Part shown: one piece after another, positions 26,730 to 38,400 of the stretch | Layout of the letters: the number at the start of each line of letters is the position of its first letter | Position numbering within the stretch: the first letter of the stretch is position 1 | Assembly: GCF_965363235.1 (NCBI RefSeq) | Contig: NC_134839.1 | Coordinates: forward strand, 55,891,560-55,955,559 | Source of the DNA: Mytilus galloprovincialis | Taxonomy: Eukaryota; Mollusca; Bivalvia; Mytilida; Mytilidae | Direction: 5' to 3' | Length of the DNA stretch: 64,000 nt | Made by a program: the position numbers and the translations under genes | The notes under the pieces: generated by a model | What the model saw: only the letters and a program-made list of their open reading frames with translations | Databases searched by the model: none | What the model was told of the DNA's origin: nothing

Positions 26730-28219
26730 GACGGAATTCTTCATAATGATAATATTTGTCTTTTAAAAATGTTTTTTTTTATAAGAGAACAAAAGAACAT
26801 GCAAAACTGTTGATAGAAAATATCAAATTTATTTACATAAAAGAAATCAGTAAATTTCTATTTTTGAATAGAAGGTATATTAAAACAGGTGTTTTACTAA
26901 ATCCTTTAACACTAACAGGTTCCAATCGGAATTTAATGTTCCATAAAAATATGTTATATTGATCTCTTAGAGATATTTTACACCTACGACTCGGTAGTAT
27001 TTATACATCTTTATCTTTTACATAACTTGAATATAAGCGTTCCAGATGATAGAAAATCTAGTAAAGCTTCAGATGCACGAAATTTATTAAGTATCAATTT
27101 CATCTACTAGTACTGGTCGATACTATTGCTTGTGATCGATGAATTACTAGTCACCGATTGGACAATCATCTCATTAGTCAGTGCTTCGGTACTAACATTA
27201 TAATAAATTTATAATAAACAATGGTGTCTTTGACTTCTGTGTTTCAATTCAAATAGCAAGTGATGCATTCACAGTCATAAATGAAACGCTATTAATAGAA
27301 CCGGATGCACCCCTCTTAGAGTTCGAGCGACACCTTCGGTTTTTTGTACTGACAAAAAATCAATTAAAGATATTTGAAGATCTGTTAACTACCGTTGCAT
27401 CTTCCAGATCCTCATAATTATTGTTTTAGAAAAGGGACGTAGGTGTGCATTCTCAATTGAAATTATCCAAACGCAAAAACTGCCTCGTGAATTGTTCCAT
27501 CATGTTTGTCTTTTTATATTCTTTTATGTTGAATTGGGCGTAAGTGTACTAGTATTGTCCATAAGTTATGGCTATTCTTTGTATTCGTAGTTACCCTGTA
27601 GTATCTATGTCTCTGGTGAGGTTTTGCGTCAGGACCGAAGTTGTTATTATGCTGCTATCGGTAATTATCGTACTGGTAGATGCTTCAATTAAACCAAGGT
27701 GAGGCAATCGGGATTGAAGCCTTTTAGAATAGTTAATTTTATAATCGATTAAAAAATATGGAAACGCAGATTTACGTAACGTTGTAACCAAAATCACAAA
27801 AGGAGGAAGACTCTTCAACTTATAAATACATTTTTTTCTCCATTGAATTATTCTTTCTTGCTTCAAACAAAACTTTGAGCATTAGATCTAATTCTTCTAG
27901 GAAAAATATATATCGCAGAGAGTTATATCTATCTCATGAAAACATCATCCAAGAAAAATGGGTCAAGAAATTCGCCACTGAGATAAAGTGATAATTGTAA
28001 CCTTTCTTATGAATATAGGGAAATATTTTACCATGGTTACTGTGTCAACAAAGTTACGTTTAACTTCATTAAATGGAAAGGGCACTTTAGAAATAAATTA
28101 TATTAGATGTAATCTATGTCACTGGTTTTATAAATAGCTTTAACTGAGTGGTCTTGACATTCTATCATTATGAGATATGGAGTTGGTAATCATACCGAAA
28201 ATTATTTCAATGATCATAT

Positions 28220-29060
28220 AGATCGATCAGACATGATTGAATTGAACTAATGATACATTTCCTAAGTTGTGTCCGTGGACGAAGTAATTTTTGTTTATTG
28301 GTTCCTTCTTTTTGGTGATTAGTAGAACTACACATTTATCGGGGTGGAACTGCAACATCCATTTTTATTCCCACTGCTAGCTTGTTGTCTTCTTATAGTT
28401 ATATGCTATAAATAGTTTCCCAGTACTGATACCTGATACTCCGGACTCTAAATTTATAATGTCAGACTTCGCCCCTTCTATGACAAAGTGCTGTGTTCTT
28501 TCATAAAGAAAGCCTTTTATCGAAGCATATGTTTTTCCTTTCTTTCTATATTGACCAGGTTTGTGAATTAAGAGAATGTGGCTTACTTTGTCGTAGGCAT
28601 TCGAGAAATCTACGACTAGAAAGTCTGTTTGTTGTCACTTGTCAAAGTTCCTTATAATGTCGTGAATAATCTCCACTGGTTGTGTCTCGCATGACAACTG
28701 TTTTCTAAACCCGTGCTACATTTTTAGAGCACGAGGGTGTTATTCTTATCTCCATGATTCATTATGTGGCTGGCAACTATATGCTTCAATATTTTGCAGC
28801 AGATGGAGGTAATAGGTACATGTCTATAATTAATAGCTTTGAAATGTTTCCCTTTCTTTAAAACTGGGCATAGACTTGCTGTTTCCCGTGAGATATGATC
28901 TTCTATATATCATTGTTAGGAATGGTGTTACTTTTAATGCCATCTTTTTTAGTACTGTAGGTGTTAAATCGTATAGGCCTGCTTCTTTATGTAGGTTCAT
29001 TGCTAATAGTAGCTTTTTTATTCAATCTTTCTGTTGTTTATGTCCGTCGTCGCTGTTACA
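28220..29060 (-). mobile_element. LINE reverse transcriptase fragment
   Basis: The minus strand encodes, in order, GLYDLTPTVLKKMALKVTPF, NYRHVPITSICCKILKHIV, HGFRKQLSCETQPVEIIHDI, the motif-A block DFSNAYDKVSHILLIHK, and LQFHPDKCVVLLITKKKEP. This is the typical order of a non-LTR retrotransposon reverse transcriptase. Stops and frame changes interrupt it, and the catalytic FADD box was not found. It is a decayed, truncated copy lying between the end of gene A and the second duplicated block. Confidence 0.85.
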
Positions 29061-29253
29061 AAGTTACAAAAAGGTTTTCGTTCTAGTAACCATATAGTTT
29101 ATCTGTTGGATATGATTATATGCCTGACCCTTTAAAACTTTGGGGTGGGGGGGTGGGGGGGAGGCAGCTGCAGTATACCGGTGTTCAAACGTCATATAAC
29201 ATCGATTGGGAAAAAAATCCGGGTTACAAACCTAAAATTGAGGGAAACATATC
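28796..29253 (+). repeat. Duplicated block, first copy, right part
   Basis: It recurs at 30578-31044. I saw one substitution (29109 versus 30891) and longer G-runs in the second copy near 30925-30946. It contains the 5' part of the LINE fragment and an R5 repeat end (about 29165-29253, 'gcagtataccggtgttcaaa'). Confidence 0.9.
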
Positions 29254-29745
29254 AAATGACTACGCCATCTCAAAAATCTAAAGCTAAAACCAACGGCTTG
29301 ATGTATGCTATAAACAATAAACGCCTGATTGCTGTTCTCGTGTAGTTAACTGGGTCTCTTTGTATTCGGTAAAAAGTGTAAATATTAGGGAGGAATTAAA
29401 AAGACCTGAATTAAAAAAAAATAGTAACGTGTTTTCATTACAAAATTATTTTTAACGGTATCTTGCAATGAAAAAATGTAAATGTTGGGGAAAATATAAT
29501 ATTTGTGTAACACTAGTACATGTAATATCAAATTTTGCGTGGAATTGCACAGAAAAAAATGGCTTGGATTAATGTTACCCAAAGTTACTCACATATTGAT
29601 TGAAATTACTTTATTCAAATAAGGGTATATAGCATATGATTTTTTTCCTATCTGATGGGAAGATTTATCAACAATCAACAGCAATTCATTTGTTTTAATT
29701 TATATTTGTATTGCTCTATCCTCAACTATCTTGTTATATTTTAAG

Positions 29746-29877
29746 AAACAGATCAGTCTTCTCCAAACCTTGGAATGAAATCTGAAACATTTGTCAGAAA
29801 ACAAGAACAAACTGAGCATTTACCACCTACGACTGACTTTTTACATAGAATGAAATCATCTGCGACGGATTTTCAAG
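29746..29877 (+). pseudogene. Orphan copy of gene A exon 12
   Basis: It is a copy of exon 12 (25585-25716) with its acceptor (TTTTAAG) and donor (G|GTAATC) intact and its frame open. It lies 3 kb beyond the terminal exon of gene A, with no partner exon after it. It could be used only in a read-through transcript. Confidence 0.85.
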
Positions 29878-30577
29878 GTAATCTTCGGAGCCAAAAAATC
29901 AATTTCATTGACGTATTTTCTTTTCTATAGATTGATATTGACTAATAGGATAATAAGCTGAATATTGATTATAAAGTTGTTTAAAAAAATGTGTATTTTC
30001 TCCATCAATTGCACATTTCGATTACTAATGTCTCTTCAATAATGATCGAAATATTTTAAGTCAATAAACATACACACAGCTGAAGAGCAGACAAACTAAA
30101 AAGAACCAATCGTAAATCCAAAAAAATGACAAAGAATCTAAGCTACGCACAAGAAAGATATATATTCCTTAATTAAAAAAATTATAACACCAAATGTATA
30201 CAGTATAATATCCGTAATTTAATTCTAGTACCGAAGTACTGGTCACTAGGTTGGTGACACTCTCGGGTACCCTCAGTCGACCAGCAGAGTTCTCGACTGA
30301 GTGGTAGTGATACATTAACGGTACTAATTGTACTGCACCGGATGCGCATTTCGACGATTTTGAAATGTCTCTTTAGTGATATTCGAGACCAGGATATTTG
30401 AAATCCAAGCAAATATTGAAGGGCAGAATAAAAAAAACCCCAAGAAGATAAAAGTTAAATACGAGGAATCAGAGCTATGCATGTGGGAGATACATTCCTT
30501 GAATGGTTCGAAATTATGAAAAAATAGAACAATATCCTTTAGCCGAAAATCATGACATTGTCATTGAACTAAGTATT

Positions 30578-30845
30578 GCAGCAGATGGAGGTAATAGGTA
30601 CATGTCTATAATTAATAGCTTTGAAATGTTTCCCTTTCTTTAAAACTGGGCATAGACTTGCTGTTTCCCGTGAGATATGATCTTCTATATATCATTGTTA
30701 GGAATGGTGTTACTTTTAATGCCATCTTTTTTAGTACTGTAGGTGTTAAATCGTATAGGCCTGCTTCTTTATGTAGGTTCATTGCTAATAGTAGCTTTTT
30801 TATTCAATCTTTCTGTTGTTTATGTCCGTCGTCGCTGTTACAAAG
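30578..30845 (-). mobile_element. Duplicate of the LINE fragment's 5' part
   Basis: It is the same reverse-transcriptase stretch (GLYDLTPTVLKKMALK to PITSI) as at about 28796-29060, copied with the local duplication and not by retrotransposition. Confidence 0.85.
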
Positions 30846-31479
30846 TTACAAAAAGGTTTTCGTTCTAGTAACCATATAGTTTATCTGTTGTATATGATTA
30901 TATGCCTGACCCTTTAAAACTTTGGGGTGGGGGGGGTGGGGGGGGGAGGCAGCTGCAGTATACCGGTGTTCAAACGTCATATAACATCGATTGGGAAAAA
31001 AATCCGGGTTACAAACCTAAAATTGAGGGAAACATATCAAATGAATTAATTAAAATATCATCCTCGTAATAAGTCTGCCGCCTTTTTGCTGGAGCTGTTT
31101 ATAACTTTTAGTATCATACGTTGCCACATCAGTTATTTTCTGAAGAGCCGAAAGGACGGTTGCGGGTGCAAATAATTATAATAATGTTGATTTCGTGTCA
31201 TTACGTATGTAACTTTTCAATTGTTTATATATAAGTTTCTATTAGTGATTGCATTATTAGATATTTATATTCAGATAGGACACGTCATGATTACTTAACA
31301 TATTCACTGATACGGATCTTAATTTTACTTTAACAAAGAAAGGGCCGTCCAAATATATTTAACGGTGATTAATCATTCACATTTAATTAACCCATTTAAT
31401 TTGAAACATATGTTTATTGTTCCCGCTCATTTACTCAGGGCAAAAGCTAAAACATAAAAAACAAACAACAAACAAACAA

Positions 31480-32330
31480 ATAATTTATTAGAGTCTCACC
31501 TCTTTAAAACATTTAATATACAACACAATATAATATTAACAATTTATAAAAAAGAGCCACTCTAAAAAGAGTTATGAGAGACTGTAAAAACACAGATTAA
31601 AATACATTTATATTACATCTATTACATATATCAATATATCTTAGCATAAAACACCATACTATTAAAAACACTTATACAAAAGAAAACAAACAACATTATA
31701 GAAACTTATTACGAGTATAAAATACACTTTCTCTTAAAAAGTACTTCATGGCAGATTTTGCTGTAAAGTAACAAACTCTATCATCATGAAACATAAATAA
31801 AAACTTTTCTTCATTACTTAAATTACTAAAACTACTTTCTATATTACATACACTGTTAAAAGATATCGTTCGCAGATCTGCATATTCTGGGCATTCTAAT
31901 AAAACATGTTTTTCATCTTCAATTATATTCAAATCATTTTTTCTACAATTAAAACAGAACCTTTCATTTACATCTATACCTTCATATCTGCCAGTTTCAA
32001 TTTTAATCGGAGCAACACCTGCTCTAAATTTAGCATATGCACTTCTAAATTTACCGGGCATAGTAATACTTAAATATTTTTCTGTACAATAATTTGATTT
32101 AAATAACCTGTAAGTACGCAATTTACTGCTTTCATTAGCTAGTAAATTTAAATGCCAATTATTTTGGTACATAATAAATATATTGTTTTCAATATCTTTA
32201 ATAACAGACTTGCTCAAAATACATTCAATATTACAATACTGATTAAGATCAAGTTCTTTAAACTTTGTATTCACTCTACAGTTCCAATTTTTTACTTTAT
32301 TAAAACTGACATAATTCTTTTGTTTCGTCG
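31480..32330 (-). mobile_element. 5'-truncated LINE, C-terminal end with zinc knuckle
   Basis: An open frame at 32274-31696 continues upstream in frame to about 32320 (NKVKNWNCRVNTKFKELDL). It holds YRLFKSNYCTEKYLS, SAYAKFRAGVAPIKIETGRY, CFNCRK and DEKHVLLECPEY. The CxxC...H....C finger and flanking blocks are typical of the region after the reverse transcriptase in mollusc LINEs. The 3' end has AATAAA-like sequence and a TTTGTTTG-type tail (31455-31485). The copy lacks the reverse transcriptase but the remaining frame is open, suggesting a fairly young insertion. A bystander host gene is less likely. Confidence 0.75.
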
Positions 32331-32390
32331 TTAATCAGTCCATTTACCTTTAAAACAACAGAAAAATCAAATATTTACCGAAAGTGAATT

Positions 32391-32408
32391 ATGGTGGACA
32401 AAAAATGA
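32391..32408 (+). promoter_or_regulatory. uORF overlapping the gene B start (ATGA)
   Basis: A 5-codon frame (MVDKK) whose TGA overlaps the gene B ATG at 32405. This arrangement could permit termination-reinitiation. It shares the opening ATGGTGGA with the gene A uORF. Confidence 0.45.
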
Positions 32409-35400
32409 AGAATTGTTTATCTCATACGATACTGTATGTTGTTGTCTTTTCAGCCACTGGTAGGTATAGTATTTAAATAATAGACTCCTTTTAAAGATAA
32501 ATTGCAAAATACAATAACTACGAGTTGAAATTAAACAGACATAAATATACGTGTCTCGTAACAGCGTGGAAAAAACTTCATAGTTCATTTTATGAATATT
32601 TTGCGTTGTATAATGCAAAGTGCACGGAGTATCTTCTGATATCGAATATCGGCTACACAAAAACCAATTAGGAGAAGACATACTCTTGATTCTGATTACC
32701 ATTTTGAGACAAAAATATTTAATGGTATATTGGAACTTACAGAGAATTATGATCTTATTTTTCCAGCTGATATTGTAAAGTTATATGGGGAATATACCCC
32801 TTTTTTCGCTACCAGTTTTATTTTCAATAAGAAATGTCTTATAGAAATTTCTCATATTTTAGATATGAAGTATTACAATTACAGGTTTGAAAAAGAAAAA
32901 TATATAGGTCACCTTGCACATATAATTTTTTTATGACAAAAACACATTAAGTTAGAGACAACCACAAACGAAATTCATGACTTTGAATAGGCACATGAAC
33001 ATCTAAACTATATCGTTTATCAACTCGTCCTATTTCATTCTCAACAAAGTGGACTGACAAGAAGTTCATTAAAACTTTGCAACATAAAGATCTGTGTATT
33101 CACCATACATCAACGACATACGATGTACAGCAGTAAGCGATCTTGTACATGTAGCATACTAAGAATAAACTGTACAAAATGTCAAAGCAGAAATCAAACC
33201 GAAACACCTTTTTCATCTTACTTCAAACTAAACATAAGCCAAATCAATTTTGTTTCCCTCTTAAAAAAACAGACACTTTGATTAAACATCAAGACTTTTC
33301 CTTTATCAAAAACTTTACGCCTAAAAGAAGGAGTGTAGAAAATTCTTAAAGTATAAAGCTTTACGGGTTATCTTTCCGTTTAAAGCATTATGTAACATGC
33401 CACTTCCTTTTGAAAACCAGCAACCGGAATCATATTCTATCAATGTATCTCTATATTTGTCATTTTGACAAGTTTTGTTTACCCATTTACATGCTGTAAT
33501 ACTTTTCATTATTCAAAATATAACGTCAATAAAAGACCTTAAGTATAAAAAGGTATTTATAAAATAAACTGATGTGTATACACTCTATAAGAAGGAGAGA
33601 ACGGAACACCCCATTAAGGAATGGAATGTTAACAAATAGAAAATAAACGTCGTCCCGTTTATTCCATATTTTGTTATGAACATTACCATGAAATATTTTT
33701 CCTATAAAGTTATAATAATTGACATCGTTTATTTTAAGAAGGATTGAAATTAGGTAGATGATTGTATATCTAGAACGTGTGAATTACTTTATAGAAAATG
33801 TATATTTTTGTTTTTTGTTCATTTCCTCTCTTTTTTCTATAGTTACCTCACTTCGTGTCATATTGTTTAAATTTCAATCAATGTAGCTCATGAATTCAGT
33901 CCCTTCAAACATAGGGATAATAATTGTGTTTGTAATTCAGTAAACGGATGTACATTTGACAGTGGTCTCATTGGTACATGGAATAGCAATGCATATGGAA
34001 CAATCACCATAACCAGTAATACACTAACTTTAGGAGAACATGCATTCCAGATAAACGGTAAATCGTCTACCGACTGGACATGCTTTAATGATGCTACGTC
34101 TCCATATATCATTTTACAGTAAGTATAATACAAAGTAAAAAGCTTTTGCTGATAAAGATAACGGGCGAGGTTTTATTAAATAAATAAAAAAAAAAAATAT
34201 ACGGAAAAACGATTCTTTTTTTGCTATTAGACTAATAATTTCATGGAAATCAATAATTAACCAAAACTACACTGTCCGCCTTACAGTAACAGCTTGCCTG
34301 AAATTATGTTAGAAAGTTGGTAGTTTTTGCCTGTTCAATCTTGGCTGACAACAAAGGAAGTGCAAGCTTTCGTTTTAAAATGTGGGAAATTTTATGCATT
34401 CTTTCAATTTTATACAAAGTGTCTTAATTCTGAAATCATGAAGACTTGCATAGTCTGAATTACTTATTGTCAACTTGTTATAAAATCTCTTTTTAACGTA
34501 AGTAGAACTTTTACTTTCTAATTACAGGTCGGAACTTTTTAACTATTTTTCTACGTCATCCTACGCTTATATATGTATGAATATTCAAGCAGAAAATTCC
34601 AACAGTCATTATTTCTATATGCACTCACGTAAGTATGAATTTCAGCCAAAAATAAGCATGAAAATAAATAATCTTCTATGTAAAATTGAAAATGGAAATG
34701 GGGAATGTGTCAAAGAGACAACAACCCGACCATAGAACAGACAACAGCAGAAGGTCACTAGCAGGTCTTCAATGAAGTGAGAAATTCCCGCACCCGGAGG
34801 CGTTCTTCAGCTGTCCCCTTAACAAATATATTTACTAGTTCAATGATAATGAACGCCATACTAAACTCCATATTGTACACAAGAAACTAAAATTAAAAAT
34901 AATATGAGACTAACAAAGGTTAGTGGCTCCTGACTTGTGACAGGCGCAAAAATGCGGTGGGGTTAAACATGTTTATGATATCTCACCCTCCCCTATACCT
35001 CTAGCCAATGCAAAAAATGTGCATTCAATCCATGACAACAAGAAAGGGAGGATAAACATATTCTATCGTAGTTTTTTTCCTAAAATTCAACCGAACTTTT
35101 GATTCACCTAGGGTGATTGAGGGTCCAAACTCCAGCCGAGTCAATCTAAAGTCTTGAACAATAAAGTATCTTCTACCAAATGCTGGTCTTCTCGAAGACA
35201 TCATGTTGAACAGTTTCGTATTTAGCAGCGTTAGTATTCATATCAAATTTGAAATTGCTTGTCCTGAGTATGCATGTAAAATTTGTTACTGGATGTTAAA
35301 GAGCTATCCACCTTTTTTTTAAATGCATTTTAAATTGTAAAAAGAATAAGTCAGTCTTAATTTAACCACTAGATCTTGCAATAATGATAAAACGAGTATA

Positions 35401-38400
35401 GAGAAATTGTATTAATATTGTTTTGACTATTGTATTGCCTGTTTAATGTCCAGTTGCAAAATATGTCATATGAATGCTAGAAATTAAAAGCTGGTTATTT
35501 TTTTTTATTTAATGATAACTTCATCTTTTTGTTCTCTATTTTTACTTAAAAGCCAAAAAGCAACGTCTCTGCAAATCTGATTTAGTTCATATTAATTTTT
35601 TATTTATAGCTACAAATAACCAGTTTTCTAACGAACGTATAAATGTTTATGCTGCCACAGCAACTCCTGGTAATCCGGCTGCAGCATTATGTACAGAAAC
35701 ACCATCTACTGCTGAATTCATTAGCATGGTTAAAATAGGTATTGTAATTAAATACTAACTTTTAAAAAAAGGTAAAGAGTGCTTCGCAGTATCACAAATG
35801 ATGTAAGCTTTTATATTTGTTGTATTCAACTTTTGAGGTGTTAATTGTGCTGTTTTTTTATAGTGCCGATTGTGCCATACATACATAACACATATAAAAA
35901 ATAGAGACAATAGTTCTAAATAATTAAAGAAAAAATAAACGAAGACCACTTCCATCCAGACCGTACATAACAAACAAAGGAAACTGTGAATAAAACTAAA
36001 TAAAGGCAACAGTAGTATACCGTGTTATACAGATTATAGGAAAGTGGATGAATATAAATGTATCAAATTTTGACTATGGGCGCTTTCCCACCAAGACGTA
36101 ATCCTATAGCATAACACATACTGTCAGACAGTCTATATTTTTTTTCTCCTTTTCATGACGTTCTTCCAATTTTATAAGTCATTTAAATGCATCTAAGCCA
36201 CACCAAGAATCATCCATGAAAACCAACTGTTGTATCGTAATAATTTCAATATGACATGAATATCGAATGAAACAAAAAGCTTTGCACCGTGATACGTGGT
36301 TACTAGTTTTACTCTAGCATACCAATTGGATATTATAACATCGTTATTAATTTACTAAGTATTCATAAACTAATAAAAACATTAAAGAAATATAAAATAT
36401 GCTATACACACGTTAATGAGACAGCGACCAAAACGACAATTAAGTCTTAACAGTTAATATACTTGATTGCACAGCTAAAGAAAATCATTGACCATGCATC
36501 TGACTTGGGTAAAGGCACATGTATAGTTTTGGGAGGGGGAGTTGAGGTTTAACTATGAATTAAAAAAAATGTGAATGAAAGAGTTCATATTCAGTACAAA
36601 TGAGAAAGTTTAAAACAATAAGGAGACAGGACATCGAGGGTCAATTATTAAGATGACGTTCTACTTTGATAAATTTGATTTTGGCCAGTTTTGCTGACAT
36701 ATCTCATAAATATAGTATTTTCTGCTGAGGAAATAATGGTAATCGCTGAAATTGTTATAACTTTCGTTAGTGTGAACTGTGAATACGTCATAAACACTTA
36801 TGTTTGAGTAATTCATTTGTTAATACTTTTATCACAGGTTCTGAAGAAAACGCTTTGACCGATTGTCCATACCCGCTACACAGAAACTTTACCTACATCT
36901 TCAATGAAGGCAGTGGAGACAAGTGCGCTACAAACAGTTTTATCTCTGCCTGCCCTGGACAACAAGAGATGAACTTTGACTATACGAAATGTGCTGAGCG
37001 TATTGCATACTCCTGTAAGTGAAAAAATATAATTTGGAAAACTAAAATAGGCTTTTTAATTATATTGTATGATGCATGATGAAAAACTAATTTTCATGAC
37101 GTTTTCCCGCCTTTCTCAAAAAATGAAAAGAAAAATAAACAAGCAAGCAAACAAATAAAAAAAATCCATCTGATGAGTTAAGCCTTTTTCAACTGATTAT
37201 TATAGTTTCTTATGTTGTACTGTTATACCACTGTCCAGGTTAGGGGGAGGGTTGGGATCCCACTAACATGTTTAACCCCGCCACATTATTTATGTATGTG
37301 CCTGTCCCAAGTCAGGAGTCTGTAATTCAGTGGTTGTCGTTTGTTTATGTGTTACATATTTGTTTTTTGTTCATCTTTTTTATATAAATAAGACCGTTAG
37401 TTTTCACGTTTCCCGTCATATCGGGGCCTTTTATAGCTGACTATGCGGTATGGGCTTTGCTCATTGTTGAAGGCCGTACGGTGACCTATAGTTGTTAATG
37501 TCTGTGACATTTTGGTCTCTTGTGGACAGTTGTCTCATTGGCAATCATACCACATCTTCTTTTTTTTTATATAAACAAAAATAACAACAACAAAAAACGC
37601 AAAAGAACAAGGAAAAAACCAACAACAATAAAACAAAAAACTCCACTACTGTATTTATGCCAAAAGTATTATTTCTCATCTAATAGTCATACCTTTCCCT
37701 TTTTCACATGTCTATTTAGATGTTTTCATTAGATATTAAAGAATGTCATATGTTTTTGCAGCGGAAGGAAGAATAGGTTGTGTTGCCACTATAGATGATG
37801 GCTCAGGCACTCTATACACATCGTTGTATAACTATGATGCCAGTGTAAATGGGTTGACAACGTTTAGATTTACATGCGCTGTACGTAAGATTATAGCTTA
37901 AATTTACATGTATCAATTTCATGTACAAAAGATTCTTAAAATGAAATAGAAAATAAGCTTCTGCTCGAAGCAAAATATAAAATATAAGCTTTTGCACAAC
38001 CAAAGAAATAAAAAAAAGCACCATTTAAGAAATAGAAAATAGGCTTCTTCACGAAATGAAAAATAGATAATAAGCTTCTGCACGACCAAAGAAATAGAAA
38101 ACAAGCTTCGGCACGACCAAAGAACTATGTAATGAATCTGCAGAACTGAACAGGATCTGCTTTCCCTTTATGAGACGATTGAGATCATCACAGGTTTTTT
38201 GTAGTGTTCCTGTTGCTCAGTATTTAATGTGTATGTAGAATTCTGTGGACTTGGTAGTCTTCTCGTCGTTTGAAAAAAGAATAGTAAGACATAAAATTTG
38301 TCCTCCTATGACCAGTATTGATTTTAAAAATTGTTTGGTAGGAATGTCATTTCAAGAGAAAGATAATCCATCAGTAAAAAAAACTATTTGGTTTTTATGA

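Larger units (their letters stand above)
29254..31044 (+). repeat. Second, internally deleted copy of the 4161-bp tandem duplication
   Basis: Bases 29254-30577 equal 25093-26416, and 30578-31044 equal 28796-29259 apart from G-run length. The intervening 2379 bp (26417-28795), which include the last exon of gene A, are missing. The deletion joint shares two bases (TT). The duplication joint shares AAATGA at 25093, 29254 and 31039. Confidence 0.9.

Noticed and set aside
28876-29097. A 73-codon plus-strand ORF, present again at 30658-30879
   Set aside because: It is antisense to the LINE reverse-transcriptase fragment, and its second copy comes from the local duplication.
29385-30412. ORFs identical to those at 25.2-26.3 kb, as independent genes
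   Set aside because: They are copied with the tandem duplication and fall in intron and R2 repeat sequence.
31696-32274. Possible host gene of 192 codons with a CxxC zinc finger
   Set aside because: The order of blocks matches the C-terminal end of mollusc LINE polyproteins, and it is followed by a LINE-like 3' tail.
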